Source of the DNA: Nematostella vectensis
Lineage: Eukaryota; Cnidaria; Anthozoa; Actiniaria; Edwardsiidae
Length of the DNA: 64,000 bases
NCBI RefSeq assembly: GCF_932526225.1
Contig: NC_064039.1
Location: forward strand, 4,663,001-4,727,000
Direction: 5' to 3'
Part shown: in pieces, positions 46,141-61,800 of the stretch
Position numbering within the stretch: the stretch's first letter is position 1
Layout of the letters: every line of letters starts with the position of its first letter
Notes under the pieces: model-generated
Database searches by the model: none
Told to the model about the DNA's origin: nothing
Seen by the model: only the letters and a program-made list of their open reading frames with translations
Translations under genes and position numbers: made by a program

Positions 46141-47816
46141 AAAGCTAGAGCCCAGGCTTTCTCCACAGACCAGCGCCTTTACTTGCGGGGTCGTTTCGAT
46201 CACGGCCAATCTTTTTTTTTTAGAGTTTGGTGCTTATTTTTTTTATGCATAGGTAATTTTTTACAAGAGAAAGGGATATTCGACTCAAATATAAAATGTA
46301 CATTCTAGAGTATCGTTATTCTTCTGCACTGACCTTTAGATCAGTCACGCAACCTTCGCCCTAGATGGCCCTTGCGTGACTTTTGGCTCAAGGGCCACCA
46401 GCGTGACGAGTTCAGCTCATGAACGACTGCGGGAGAATAACAAATGAGAGTGGATCGCCGTAAGATTGTAGCTTCAAACTTCATATAAACAACCCCTCTC
46501 GAATAAGCGCCTCTTCTAAAGCATGGAATTAGTTCAATTCCTCAAGACCTAATGACTTTTTTTTAACCAAAAATCGACTCAAAAAATCTTGAAAAACAAA
46601 TATTGACAGATCATTCTCGCGTCCTATAGATCGGAATCGCCTAACCCAATCGCTGGCACAAAAAAGCGAGATGGAAAAGTTAGGCCCGTGAAGAAGTTCG
46701 AGGGGAGGTCAAAAAAAAGAAACTTTTTCAAGCCAAGTCAGCGATCGAAGATAAGAAGTTTTACACAGGTTCTCGTGTTCAACATTTTTACAAGACAGAC
46801 TCACAAAGTCAAAGAAAGTTCTTGATCTCCGAGTGACAAAGAGCACCGGCGATAGTTTTAGTGAAATATCCAAGAGGCGAGGTCTATGAGGGAAGTCTCC
46901 AAAAGAGAAGTACGCAGAAGGCCGTATTTTGTTTGTTCGCGGTCGAGGAAAGAAAGCGTTTGTTCCCTGAGCATACAAAAAAAAGACCCCAAAGGACCAA
47001 AAGGCAAAAGCCATTCCAAACCTCTCTTTGTTTTTGTCTCAACACTGCATTGGACAAAGCGAAAGAAAAGAACGGGGGAGGACATGGGCAAGAAACAAGA
47101 ACAACAGCTTTAGTTGTTTTTACTTTATCTGTCTCCCGGCTGTTGCGAGGTAGAGTATCTGGATTCTAACCTCTTCCCAGAGGAAATAACATGGAAGAGC
47201 TTGAACACAGACAACCTTCAATAAATGAACAGTATAATGCCGATGCCTTCTAGATATAAATCTGTTCTGAAGTGCTGAAAGCACCCAAAGACTCCCACGC
47301 AAACAAGTTTATCCCTTTCCCTGCCTTGTATTGTCTTATACAATCTATATGTACATTAAAATCACATTTGAAACGGAGGGAGAGTAAACCAAGTATTAAA
47401 GAAGGACAAAAGAGCTTTCTTGGCTAACTGTAGCAACAACCCTGAAAGACTTTCGACACCGACTAGCCCTCCGGTTGAAAAAAACTTTAGAAAATGATTA
47501 GAATTCCAATTATGCTATGTCGACACACCAAGTTGACCTTCGTGTGACGTCATTGCACATTCCGGGCAACCGAAGATCAACGAAGTCTAAATACCAACGC
47601 GGCGATTAGCTCTCGCACTGAGCTCGGAATGTGCTCGTGCAAATATTAGGCCGATAAGCTGTCGTCAAGGTGTTTTGTTTGTGCGCTCGCCCACGCACCT
47701 AACACGACTTGTATGGTATTTAGCATGCGTGACGGCGTGTGACGCCCACGGATGATTTGCATAATTGGGTACAATAACTGAGCGGGATCGGGTGAGAGGC
47801 TTGTAAACTCTCTCAC
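46141..47816. other. Intergenic, promoter side of tropomyosin and of the 47.8-kb exon
   Basis: Only short shadow frames are visible. An inverted pair, tcacgcaaccttcgccc/ggcccttgcgtga, lies at 46336-46380. No gene is supported. Confidence 0.35.
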
Positions 47817-47973
47817 ATGGTCACAGACGACGCAACACAACAAGTGCGCACACCACTGTCACTACCACAGCATCAACACGTCGACGGGCAAGGCTTGTGG
47901 AGCGGTACACACGCTACAGTGCCCGACCCGGGGATGATATCAATGGCGTTTCCGCGATTCCCTGCGTATGAGG
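47817..47973 (+). CDS. First-exon-like sequence A, related to 51.0 kb
   Basis: ATG 47817 opens a frame of 52 codons that ends at a strong donor (gtaagtg at 47974) in phase 1. Its end, LWSGTHATVPDPGMISMAFP plus RFPAYEG, matches the end of the exon at 51008-51116 position by position. The shared phase and placement argue that both are real first coding exons from a duplication. I recognise no family and found no second exon nearby. A TATATAAG box lies further downstream at about 48299, so other transcripts may start in this area. Confidence 0.45.
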
Positions 47974-49542
47974 GTAAGTGTTTCGCTAGCGGGCCTGTAG
48001 TAGATACCGGTATACATCCGCAAGGGTACAGCCATAGCATTGACAGTATACAAGACAGTTCTGACAATATACAAGCAGCGCAGTTTGTACACGGATGAAA
48101 TAAAAATTAAACCTTAATACTGTTACCTTTAAAGTAAAAAAAAATATGTGAGATATACCAGACGGTTGGTGTGTCAGCATCTCTAGGGACTAATTGTGTA
48201 CTAAATGTTAAACATTCCAGTCACACTATAAAATCTTCCGCGGGTAAGTCTGATAATCCAGCCGGTTACTGCGGCGGCCGCTATCTCGGTTACTTTGCCT
48301 ATATAAGTATTCAAGAACATTTGACTCTTGAGTTCACGTCATCTCGCCGTGTATGTGTGTGCTAATCGAGTAAATCGATTTGTCTATTTAACACCTTACA
48401 TTTCTTTAGAATATTCCATAACGGAGTTTAAGTCGTCAAACAACAACTCGATCGACTTTAATCGTGTGAATAATGTCTCTTCGTGTGAGGAATAAGTTTT
48501 CTACACAGCACATAATCCTTGATTAATATGCGACAACTGCTCCATCGCCCACTCAAACTTAACCCAACTCACCAAGCTATCACAAGAGCGACTCGGAAAT
48601 TTCCTAACCTTGAATTTGACATTCTCCCAAAGTCTACAAATACTTAAAATCTGACGAAATAAAGAGGTTACTTTGTAAGCTATCCAAATAAGATATAGTC
48701 GTTAAAAATATTTAATGGCTAGATGCAACCAAGACTATTCCCCGGCGTGGGTGGAAGGATTTCATAATGCAAAAACAGGGCCTTTCTTCAGCTACAGAAA
48801 AAAAAAAAAAAAAAAAACAGGGACAAGCACAGGCAAACTACGTGGTGCCTTTTAAATTTAAGGTCTAGATTTGACCACACTTTCGAGCCATAAGCAGAAT
48901 GACCGATCCGATCTGTAAAATGATGGGGAGACTATCGCAGCTAATCACTTCTATTAACCCAAGTAAGTTTGATTCGAAAACTAGAAAGAAATAATCGTGA
49001 AGAATATATTCAATACAATCTAACATGCCATTTGTTAGCGACAATGAGAGCGAATATCATAAAGACGGACACATCACGAATAAACTCTCTATCTTGAAAA
49101 TATCTAGCTAATTCCCTCTGCTCACAAGAATCTTCTGCTCACAAAAATCTTCTGCTCACAAGAATCTTCTAATAGAAGGTGGGCCCACCCAGAAGAAGAA
49201 GAGAAGTAACGGGAATTTTTCAATTAAGCACGCAAACGTGTTCGCGGGAATTCATAAAATTAGTAAACTCAAAGGACAGTCTCTCTGTAACTCATATTCT
49301 ACAAGTTAATAAAATTATACTTTATTTTGGTTGAGTAGAATAAAAAAAAGCCCAAACTGTCGTGATCTCGTACCCGAACAATGAATACAATACACCAAAA
49401 ACTGGTTGAGGAAAGACTGGGTCACTTTAATGGAAACTAGATATTCATAATCTGAATGAGAACAATGGCACTTCTGCATCTCTTATTAACGCGGTGACAC
49501 GGGGTGCGCGAGGGCGATACGGCGCAACAAGGGACGGCGAAT
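47974..49542. other. Intron or intergenic, no supported gene
   Basis: AT-rich sequence with a poly-A run at about 48801-48818 and three near-copies of tcttctgctcacaa at 49129-49165. No coding exon is identified. Confidence 0.35.
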
Positions 49543-49905
49543 ACACCTATCAGAGTGTCTAGGTACACCTATCAGAGTGTCTAGGTACACCTATCAGAGT
49601 GTCTAGGTACACCTATCAGAGTGTCTAGGTACACCTATCAGAGTGTCTAGGTACACCTATCAGAGTGTCTAGGTACACCTATCAGAGTGTCTGGGTACAC
49701 CTATCAGAGTGTCTAGGTACACCTATCAGAGTGTCTAGGGACATCTATCAGAGAGTCTAGGTACACCTATCAGAGTGTCTAGGTACACCTTCAGAGTGTC
49801 TAGGTACACCTATCAGAGTGTGTAGGTACACCTATTAGTGTCTAGGTACACCTTCAGAGTGTCTAGGTAAACCTATCAGTGTCAACGTACACCTAGAGTG
49901 TGTAA
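49543..49905. repeat. 22-bp minisatellite
   Basis: The unit is acacctatcagagtgtctag plus gt, about 16 copies. The first nine are nearly perfect and the later ones carry deletions. There are no spacers, so it is not a CRISPR. Confidence 0.95.
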
Positions 49906-51007
49906 GTGAAGTTTTGCCTCGAGGTTCCTTGTTCAATATAAAACAAAATAAGTTTTGGTAATTTTTGGTAGATTATCCGCTCTTGAGATATTGAAAATCG
50001 TAGGACTCTTGATTTGTCTGAAATTGCCTAATTTGGGCAAAAATTACTACTTTTTCTGGCAAATTGGCTTTCTCAAATTTCTCAAGAACGGATAATCTAG
50101 GTAATGGTACACACATATTCGCTAGAATTGAGCTGCTTCATCCTACCTTTCTCTTATCTGAAAAAAAAAGACAATTTTTTTCAAATTAGCCTTATTGTAT
50201 GGCCCGATTACTGACAAACAGCTAGCTTTGCCCTATTTTAGTGTGTACAAGGCAACCGTACATTTTTATGTGTATTTAAACACAAAATCACCAAGTTATC
50301 GCCACATTTTCATTATTTTGACAATTATATGGGATCTCACCCTGTGCTCGTAAGCGATCATATGGAGACCACTTCGCGATCGTACACGGTCGTATAAGCT
50401 GTGATGTGTGCGATCCCGGCTAGGATAATTTGAATCCGAAATGAAGTCTAATGTGTTGTTAGTGGTGCATAAAGCACGTATCCCTACTTCAACTGGATGT
50501 ATTTGCCTTCACACTAAGACATTAGGCTTCATTTCGGAAGTCTAATGTGGTGCGATCAAATGGAAACCTGTCTTTACTTTGGCTAACGGGTATAAGTTTC
50601 TAGGTAATTGTACTGCGTGTAAGATGGAATTGAACTTTGTCGTTATCTAACTCTTTTTAATGAAAAAAACAATTTGACGGAGAAACTACGAAAACAATCT
50701 CTAATTATATTGCTTTTAGTACTGACAATCAGCTGAATAACAGCAATTAGGTCGACTTCGTGTCTACAAGGCAACCGTACATTTATACATGTGGAATTAT
50801 ACACAAAAACACCGCGTCATCGCCATTATTTTGACAACCTTCGGAAAAGCAACAATTAAGAACCTAGCGATAAAAATATCGTCATAAGCACTTAAAGCCA
50901 GAAAATTAGCGTTATTGTTTCGCAAGAGTATAAAATTCAGAGGTTTGAGCAAAGAGTGTTTTATACACTTTACATGTACACGACGGGTCGACAATAAACT
51001 CACAGCA

Positions 51008-51116
51008 ATGATGCTACAACAGCCTCGGAATAACTACCTGTGGACTCGCACAAACGCCATAGTACCAGACTCAGAGGTGATTTTGATGGCGTTCCCGAAA
51101 TTCCGTGCAAGGGAGG
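51008..51116 (+). CDS. First-exon-like sequence B, related to 47.8 kb
   Basis: ATG 51008 (a second ATG follows directly) encodes 36 codons ending at the donor gtgagt (51117) in phase 1. LWTRTNAIVPDSEVILMAFP plus KFRAREG aligns with exon A without gaps. A TATAAAA box at 50929-50935 lies 73 bp before the ATG, which suits a nearby transcription start. The product is unknown, and no second exon could be linked. The phase would also permit splicing to the EGR second exon at 60245, but that is speculative. Confidence 0.45.
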
Positions 51117-52545
51117 GTGAGTCTACACTATAGTACCAAAACCGGGGTTGACTATTTCAGTGGTGTGTTAGTGATTCCCCTGCATAAGAGGGTGTGTAGT
51201 TCACATTTAGATACCTAAGGATGCAAATGACCTCCACCAACAGTTGGCCAATTAATAAGTTTCAAAGTCAGATTAAAAGACACACTGGCAGATTTAATAA
51301 TTGTCTTTTTGATGTACTTGGTCAAGTGCTGCAACAGGTGTTCCGGTTAATCAACTAACATACCAACTGAAGCCTGTAGATCGGTGATGTTTTTTGTGAG
51401 TTATGGGTTTGGATGAAAAAAAAAAAACTAAATTTTCATTTGAAAATTCATAGTATATTCAGTTTCCAAAACCCCACTTTCCACCAATCGTCTGTTCATA
51501 TAATCCACTCTCCGTTTAAAACGTTACAAGAACAAACTGGCATTTGATCCAAGTTGCATCTAACAATGGAGGGGGAGGAACAAACCCTAAAATATCCCTA
51601 TTTTTTAAAGTTTCTTTCTTCTTAAAATTTTGCTTACAATCCCTTATAACTTGGGACTCTCCTTCCTGTATTGTAATGAGGTTGTTTATCCCTCATGTCT
51701 CAGATTATGAGGCTGTTTCTACCTCATCCCTAGAAATAAATATGGGGGGTACATGTAACACCACGACGTCGCCAGATATCCGATAACAAAATACCAGGAA
51801 AGTCCAGCCAGTTACAATGTGATTAAAATGCATCACATTAGCCCTGTTGTATGGATTTCATAAAATAAATGGAGGGAAGAGAAACTCGATTAAAAATAGC
51901 TCAAACTCGAGCCTGTGTTCAATAACCATTACCTTGTAGTTTAATAACTACACAATAATGAAGTTCTCAATCTCATTTTTAAGAAAATATAGGTTTATCT
52001 TTGAATATGGCAAACTCAGATCACAATCTCTTTTTCTTTGATTGAAAATTAAAGGCCTGTACTTAGTGATCATATGTTAGCCTTTTTTTTAGCAGTGCCC
52101 GGAACATTAAATATCACCACAAGTAAATAAAAATAGAAAAAATACTAATAGCCAATCGATTAAAATCAAATGACCTTTAATTAATCATAGTATCGTACAA
52201 TGTGGGATCTCAAAAAATATCCATAAATTGGATTTTTTTTTTTTCAAAAAAACATTAAAACAAAAGAATAATAACTATGCTTTTAATGATGTATGAGCTT
52301 TGTGTGTGTTCAGTTTGAGAAAAAGAAATAATGAAAGAAATGAGACCAAGTACATTTTGTACAATTAATAAAAAGGATATTGCAGAAACTCATAAGTTTG
52401 ATTCTGGACATTGCTTTTTTGATAAGCCATTTCATTAAAACTCAAAACAGAAAATAACAATATGAAGTTCGGGTTGAATGAATGCAATAATCTAATCATA
52501 GCTAAAGACGACATTGACCACATGCTAAATGACATCAGCACCCGA
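51117..52545. other. Intron or intergenic
   Basis: AT-rich sequence. I see no supported exon or repeat apart from short A and T runs. Confidence 0.35.
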
Positions 52546-52782
52546 CTAACGTACGATAATCAGCGGACCGATAATGGATAATAACCCGAGAGATGCGAAA
52601 AAAGCACTCTCAAAACAAGAAAAAAAATCGATACAAATCCATATTGTACAAGCAATGCCGTAGAGAAGACTGCGCTTTAACATGAGCAACATCAGTTCTG
52701 AATTGAATGAGCAAATAATTAGAAATAAGCCTAGAAATGCACCAAGGCTCACTAGCTTCAAAACAATTATTGACAATGCCAT
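52546..52782 (-). CDS. Small hydrophobic protein, about three membrane segments
   Basis: A 78-residue frame from the ATG at 52780-52782 contains hydrophobic stretches (VLKLVSLGAFLGLFLIICSF, then LLYGIACTIWICIDFF, then FFASLGLLSIIGPLIIV) with few charges. It could be a small membrane protein or one exon of a four-pass protein. No family recognised, and the gene may be spurious because AT-rich DNA readily yields hydrophobic frames. Confidence 0.3.
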   Translation of the reverse strand: MALSIIVLKLVSLGAFLGLFLIICSFNSELMLLMLKRSLLYGIACTIWICIDFFSCFESAFFASLGLLSIIGPLIIVR

Positions 52783-53217
52783 TTCCGGTGAGCACTCAGG
52801 GTGACGTGTTCTCCCATAACAGACGCAATCGAGTCGCTTCAAGTGTCACACATCACGTATTGCACCGTTCACAGGTGCACAATAACGTGAACAAAAGCAC
52901 GAGTAGTGAACTCGTATGCATTCCACAGGTAACCCATAGGATATGGAACACAGGAACCCACTGCGTAATACACAAAAAAGGTCGTCGATTAAAAGCAGAC
53001 TTTCGTTTCGTTAAAGAAAACGTCAACTTGGCACGCCTGCGCGAAACATAGAGTGCGCACACCTGAACGATTTTATAAGCCTTTTTTTCGTGCGTGACGG
53101 TGATGATGTGATCGTTATTCTAGTTATTCTCCGCCGCGAAGCACAACTCTAGATCTGTTCTAAACCTGTGTTTCGGTTGATGTCGCTGGGATATTTAATC
53201 TAATTCTGATGAAAAAT

Positions 53218-53312
53218 ATTCCTGGCTGGAGGGAGGGGTGGGTAGCGGTTTCAGGGGGAGGGGGGAGGGGTGGTTGGTGGTTTCAGGGGGAGGGGTGGGT
53301 GGTGGTTTCAAA
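53218..53312 (+). repeat. G-rich repeat with quadruplex potential
   Basis: Three imperfect copies of ggtttcagggggaggggtgg lie in a 95-bp stretch with many runs of four or more G on the plus strand. This is enough for several G-quadruplexes. Confidence 0.75.
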
Positions 53313-53460
53313 TTGCTCTATTTATAAGAACGCGGGGATAACCTAGGTTTTTATGCACGGGATTTTAAACTATTCAACAAATTTGTTGTCGGTTGCATAT
53401 ATGTACCGCTTGAAACACGTTGTTTTAAAAAATGTTCATACATAAAGAAACATCCGCTCA

Positions 53461-53728
53461 GCCCCTGAACACTGTTACATGGACTTGTATAAGCTTTACT
53501 GTCTTGTGAACCTCCCTAACACTGTTACATGGACTTGTATAAGCTTTACTGTCTTGTGAACCACCCTAGCACTGTTACATGGACTTGTATAAGCTTTACT
53601 GTCTTGTGAACCTCCCTAGCACTGTTACATGGACTTGTATAAGCTTTACTGTCTTGTGAACCTCCCTGTTACATGGACTTTCATAAGCTTTACTGTCTTG
53701 TGAACCTCCCTAGCACTGTTACATGATA
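53461..53728. repeat. 50-bp minisatellite, about five copies
   Basis: The unit cactgttacatggacttgta...ctgtcttgtgaacctcccta repeats with a 50-bp period. The fourth to fifth junction lacks the agcact segment. It is non-coding. Confidence 0.95.
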
Positions 53729-56700
53729 CGTGTAGAAGCGACTCTCCTTCCCTTCTTTTCGTGGCCGCACCTATGAGCCAGAGCACGTCTTAGGAAACCA
53801 GACTCCGTCCTCGCTATCATTACATAATGAAGTCTCATTAACGATGAATGCTCTGGTTTCGTATCCTTAATCAGCTAAATCTAGAGTCAAGATTTGTTAT
53901 ACCTTGTCAAGGTCTCAATAAGGCCATTGTTTTAGATAATCGGATGTGGCTGGACCAGCCCAAAAGCGTCCGTCGCACGCACTCTCCTTACGATAAGGTT
54001 GCAGTAGTGCTCTTTAAGGCAAAATTTTGTAGGATTCTCATCCGGATGGAGAGGCATGTGAAGCATATAGTTAAACGAACTCTAATCCCTACTTAGGTAC
54101 CCCTCCCCTCCCGCCTTGTTTATCCCCATACAGTGTGCACGTGCAGTAACGTTGACCAAAGCGGGATATCAAAATCGTGCAGTCATTTTATGCACTTCAG
54201 TGGTTTTATTCCCAACAGAAAACAAATAGACAAAGGGCTAGGTCTGTTGAGTTGCCATGTTAGCCTATTTTTGCTAGTTAAGGCGTTAAGCTTGCCCATA
54301 TATTGTTTTTTCAGGGCTTTTTAATAAATTGTGAAGAGAGGTGTGCGCAATTAAGAGAGGATAGAGTGAAATACGAAAACAAGCGGAACAGCAAAGCCTG
54401 TAGAAAAAATTAGTTTACACATGTCGCATAAATAAAAACAGTATCTCCATCACGACGTCGTATCACAAGTTCAATTCGAGACCACTGCTGGCGATCGAAG
54501 ACCCTTATAAGTCTTGCGGCGAGCATTTTACCTCATTAGTCAATAACAGCTACGATATGCAAGCCTCAATCATTACGTGCGTCTTCCATATAGCTGCTTC
54601 AGCGACAGCTGACGAGCGCCAGCCGAGAACTTTCCGACCGAAACCCGACAGCTATATTTGGAATTCGATTTAAATCGCCGATGTCATCGTACCTGACGTA
54701 AAATGAATTGCTACACTCCATATGTTAATCCTTTTAACCCGTCATTGAGCCGATTGCTTCCGGAAGCTTCGAGGGTATCAGCGATATCAAAAGTGTAAAA
54801 ATCGGACTGCATCAGAGCATATTTTTTTTCTAATTAATCTATAACACAGAGTGCATACGTCACATGATCAGTGTTACGTGGAAGCTTCAGGCGAAAAGCA
54901 AGGAACTCGCTAGACATACGCTCAACAGCGTGTTATTGGGTTATTTAAAACACGAAAAACAAGCGGGGTGCAGCTGCTTTTAGCTTACCATAATGATAAT
55001 TTCAAAAGTAGCAGATATGCTGCAGAGTTAGATCTCTCTCCAAGCATCACATAACATATAGCACACTTAGATTAATAATGACTTTTCATGAGCTAGTTCC
55101 ACCATCATAGATATGATATTATCAAAAGCACAATTTGAGATCGAACCTCGAGCATAAGGTCCATAACAAATTAATTTACTGCCATAAGGTGTAGCGCTTT
55201 TTTCATATCAAGGTCACGCGAACTTAGCAATGTCAATTAGTCTCAGTGAAAAGGTGACGAGGGGAAAACTGAATGCAAGAAAACCAAGCGAACCTCGAAA
55301 AGTCGATCGTGTCCCCTCTCTTTGCTCTTCAACACTCTTAATTATTCTTATATAATTTTTTTATTTTTGAGTAGGCAAGATAGCGTAGGCAAAAACAGTC
55401 AATCTAGAATAGCTTTTTAGCTTTTTAAATATACAAATCGCAGATATAACCGATGCGGATTCTTACGCAAGTGTATAAATCAGTGATCACCATCAAGGAG
55501 GCGATGAACTTGCTCTAATTTACTCCTGAAACTTACAAAGGGGATATTCCCACTGGCCACATTTTCTTGGCGGGTGTGTTACTTTTAAATTACAAAAAGT
55601 GGCAAATAAGCAGGCACTTCATCCCAGTGAAAGCTCATCCTCATAGGGTACATTTCCACAATGCTATTTTGATGGGGCATCACAAGAAGGTAGCTGAGTG
55701 ATTTCAAAATTGATAATCATTACACGACTGAATATTTCATTAACACGATGTATCTTTAAAAATTATATCAAATATCTTTGAAAAGTCCGAATAAATTGTG
55801 CTGTAGTTTATGATCGATAATCCAGAGCCACAATTATTTCTCGGTCAAAAGACCTTTTGACTGAGTCAGCTGTCTCTTAGCATGCAATGGAGCTATCTAC
55901 ACGATGAATATTTTTTCTAGATAAAATCTCTACGTAAACTCTGGCCCAGAGTCTATAGTTTTAAAGATCACATAGCATAACAGCGTAGACATAGCGTAGA
56001 CTAACTGAATCAGAGGCGAGGTTTAACTTCAGACAGCGGCGCAAGAGATAACTGTCAGCCGCTTTCGTACAACAACAACAACAAAAAAAAATAGAATGTT
56101 GTTTTGCCGCGAGCCTTGAATTGTTTTTACTGTTAACGTTTTGATTGACACATTTCAACAACAGGTAAGCACCGTATTGCCTCCTCTCTTACTCAGTACT
56201 GATTCGATTACGAAACCTCTCCGCGCGTCAATACCAAGGTCGGGTACTTCCGAATTCCTGCATGGTAATACCGGCATAACAAACATGCTCTCCGATACAA
56301 GTTACGTCATAACTGTCGTGTTAAAAACTTTGCTGCACCGGGTTTTACATCCGAGTGCGGATCATTGCGAAAAGCAACACAGATAATGAAGCGAATGCTT
56401 CTCGTCTCGTCATGCAGCAAATTAAATAAAAGCGATATTTATCAAAACGGTAGCCTAACAAAAGCTTTACGGTGCGCTTAGCATGTTCGAGAATCGAGCG
56501 TTTTCTCAGTAGTGCCGCGACCTGGTAGCGCCCGCAAAGACTGCTGGGTAGCCGCGTATATGCGCCAGAAGCTTACGACTCGACAGCTTGGGGTTTCCCC
56601 TTTACTTCTATTTTGCTATTTCAACGCAACACATGTAAAGCTAACTTCGGAAGTCTGGGATCATTCATTGCTGCCATAATTTGAATCAGGAATGAGAAAG

Positions 56701-59499
56701 ACTTCCCTTCCCGTTTCCCTTTCGAAATGCTTGAGGGGCAAGTTTGTAACGAGACCATAACCAAACATTTGGCTTCCGTTCGGTTCTAACTGCTATGATC
56801 CTGAACGTTTCAGATGAGTTGTAGCAAAATGTCCATTTTTTAAAAATCATGAACTATAATTATTCCTAAAAAACGTGCAAAATCAGATTTCTAGTGACGG
56901 TGTTTTCCATGAGCTTTTTGATAATCAATTTGAGAGAGGCAGTCGTGAGTAAAAGGGCAACGCTTGTCAACTTGAGCCCGCAAACTGACGTGCCATTAAG
57001 CATGCGCAATAAAGACATGAGCAGGTGCAATGGTGTTGTTTTTTCCTCTCTCACGATTTCTCGGATAATAAAAACAGGTTCGATTTAAGTACGATACTTA
57101 CTAGGGTTTTGCTTCCAAAATTAAACAGTGGTTTGTTTTCATATATTGACAAACCATTCCATTTACGTTATATTGAAAACCTATTTTCAGAATTTACTTT
57201 AATATCGACAATCATGTTAATTTTAACACCGGTTGCAAGTGTGACGAAAAAGGAGCCAAAACATTGTTTTTTCCGTCCCTGAACGAAACTATAAATACAC
57301 GATTAATGATTCACGGAGCGACAAAGCAATGCTTAATCATTGACAATGCTATCAGTTTTGAAACCAAAATGTTTTAGCGCAAAATTCTGGTAATAGAGAT
57401 AATGGAACTGAAGTTGCAGCGTGTTTTATCATTCATGCCCTGCAATCTATTTCCATTTTCTAAATTGATTTTATTCCTGGCCAAAAATAGCTTAAGAGCA
57501 ATAACTACAAATATAAAAATGTTATTAGAAGGACGTGTGAGTGCAGCCATAATAATAAAACATATCTTCTTCGGGAAAACCGTTTGGGATATATCTAAAT
57601 CGGGCGCCTGTAAGACGATGGATTAAAAACCACAGAAACTCGTCATCGAAACCCACCATTTCGTTCATACCGACTATCAGCGAGTCGCCGATTAGTGATG
57701 CCAGTTTTTACAGGAGCAATCATGTTTGTTTTTTGTACCAGCATCGATCAGGCAAAGTTATTGGTAAAATATTTCCACCTCATCCACCGATTTAGTAAAC
57801 GGTCAAAAAGTAAACCGCAATAGAAATGGTGGCAAGCCAGTGTGAAACTCGTAGCTAGTACATGCAAAACACTCTTTCCTCTCTCTCTCTCTCTCCGGAA
57901 ATCATATCAATTTGTGATTCTAATGATGCTAAAAGCGAAGCGAAGTCAAAACAAATTGCGGCTTTTCCCAGGGGTTTGGATGCACTTTTCCTGAAACATC
58001 TAATAACAAGAAAACACCAGCCCAGCAGGCTTCCGCTATAATTAGAATTTAACTTGGTTGTTAGCAGATATTTAAAACGAGAATTAGTGGTTGTCGTCAG
58101 CAAAGCTTCTAAGTTTGCCATGCACCTGCTACGGAGATCGGTTCTGACGTCACTAAACCCATTTTCGTCCACAGCGGGTTATTTTTAGTCACACGAGTGA
58201 AAAATAGAGCTAAAAATGAAATTCAGACGTCTTTGGGGGATTTGTTTGCAATCGGTTTGGTACATTGTCTCCTAATCGGGAATAACACTCGCCTTTATCT
58301 TGCATTTTATTGTATTTTTTTTTGGCATTTTTACCTCTACTTGGTAAAATGAAAATATCTAGTTGTATGAAGGAAGTAATCAATTTCTATTACAGAAACA
58401 AATTTTTTTTCTGGGAAAAAAATGTTGAAACTACAAAGGTTCATGGTAAATAGGACCACGACATTTATAATAAATAATGAACAGCGAGCGAGGAACAGAT
58501 AAAGCCAGCTGCCTGTGTGAAGCATTTTAATCTTTCCCTACTCCAACTGTTTTGAAATTCAGATTTCCATCAAATACTTAGGAATATGCAGCCCAGGAGC
58601 CGTATTAATTTTTGATGAGATAAGTCGTGCTGTTTGTCAAACACCGGAATGCTCCATATTTACCCCATTTTTGATTGAAACACTAATATACCGATCCAAA
58701 TCGAGGTCTCTCCGAAAATAGCATCGGTCTAAATCGGAGCAGTGCGAGCCATCGCCGGAATTTGTCAAGAAAAATCCAACCCGCTGGTCTCCAGGGTACA
58801 CCCATTTGCTAGAAAGAACGCTATAAAAATAAACATTATCCGAACAATGGGCTGTTGTCTTGACGACATTTAAATCCAAAAATACACTGACGTACATGCA
58901 AATTCTCATCGAGTTTGCCGAGTTTTCTTCGTATGCTCCTCGCTAATCGGGAATGCTAAGCGCGCCCGCTATTTTCAGCTCTCGCGGAAGGTTCCGCGCA
59001 GAATAGAACAATAAAACGAGATTTTATTGGTATCCGAAAGAATTTGCAATCACACTCAAACATTATGAAAGATTGTACGGAGTTTTTAGTAATCGAGCGC
59101 AATCGAACCTTTGACGATACCGGTTATGGTAAACAATTGTTTCTGACGCAAATTCGCGGACGTCACAGTGACGCACGGACTTTTATTTTTATCTCGCAAT
59201 CCGATTGGTCAACCCGAACAGCCGAACCATCGAACACGTCACGAAGCAATTCCGAAAGCATACGAATTTTCATTTAAGGAGGACGCCCACTCTCTTTCCG
59301 ACACTAAATCGTCAAGCTCCACGAAGCGAAAGAGTCGAATACAAACCGGTGGGCACGAAACTCAAAACCCAAGCACAGTCGTTGTTGTTGCTGGTCAATA
59401 ACACGACCTGAAAACTATAACTGTTGATCAGTTCCCACTACAAAACGCCAAAATCATAAATACTTCGCCGTAAAGCTCGAAAATTTTTCTTAAACTACA
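53729..59499. other. Intergenic, upstream of EGR
   Basis: I support no gene here. There is a (CT)n run at about 57879-57894 and scattered short frames without splice support. The last 500 bp is the EGR promoter side. It has cAMP-response-like gacgtcac and tgacgc sequences at 59159-59175, but no clear TATA or CArG box that I could find. Confidence 0.35.
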
Positions 59500-61329
<1,830 letters not shown>

Positions 61330-61800
61330 ACAGAAGGAAAAAAATGTATTGAACATTTATCAAAGACAGTGCGGGCACTACAAGACATTATAAACTCTTA
61401 GTGCAGGCACTAAAGAGCATTTATATGAGACTTTAAAATATTTCAAATATGTATTATATTGACTCTAAGGGCTAGACCCCAAGTTGCATCATACATGAAT
61501 TTATTTAATAAGTTAAATAGTATGTATGTTAAAGTTACATCTAGGCTGGTCCTATGTACATAGTTTTCTCAAACCATTGCTGGTGTGCAGGTCTACCAGT
61601 GATGTTCAAAAAGGATGAAAGACCTATTTTCATATTGAGATGTCCATGTGACTTCGGTGAGACTATTTCAATTAACACTATTTTGTGTAAAAATTAATAA
61701 AAAGGAATAGCAACTTCTCTGAGAAAGGAACAGATTGTTAAGGCATTCTTTATAGTCTAGGAAGACAAAGACTATAAATTTTTAATAAATTTGAACAAAT
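61330..61800 (+). other. Probable EGR 3' UTR
   Basis: AT-rich sequence with several attta-type motifs (for example atttatttaataa near 61499), which in immediate-early transcripts often shorten mRNA life. Possible polyadenylation signals AATAAA lie at about 61696 and 61784. The exact end is not determined. Confidence 0.45.

Noticed and set aside
46709-47169. Overlapping frames on both strands of about 100 codons
   Set aside because: No domain, no start context, and similar-length frames on both strands; most likely chance.
49543-49905. Second possible CRISPR-like array
   Set aside because: The 22-bp units abut each other without spacers.
57855-58172. 105-codon minus-strand frame
   Set aside because: It starts at a non-ATG codon and has an (AG)n-encoded end (EREREE). 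No domain or splice support.
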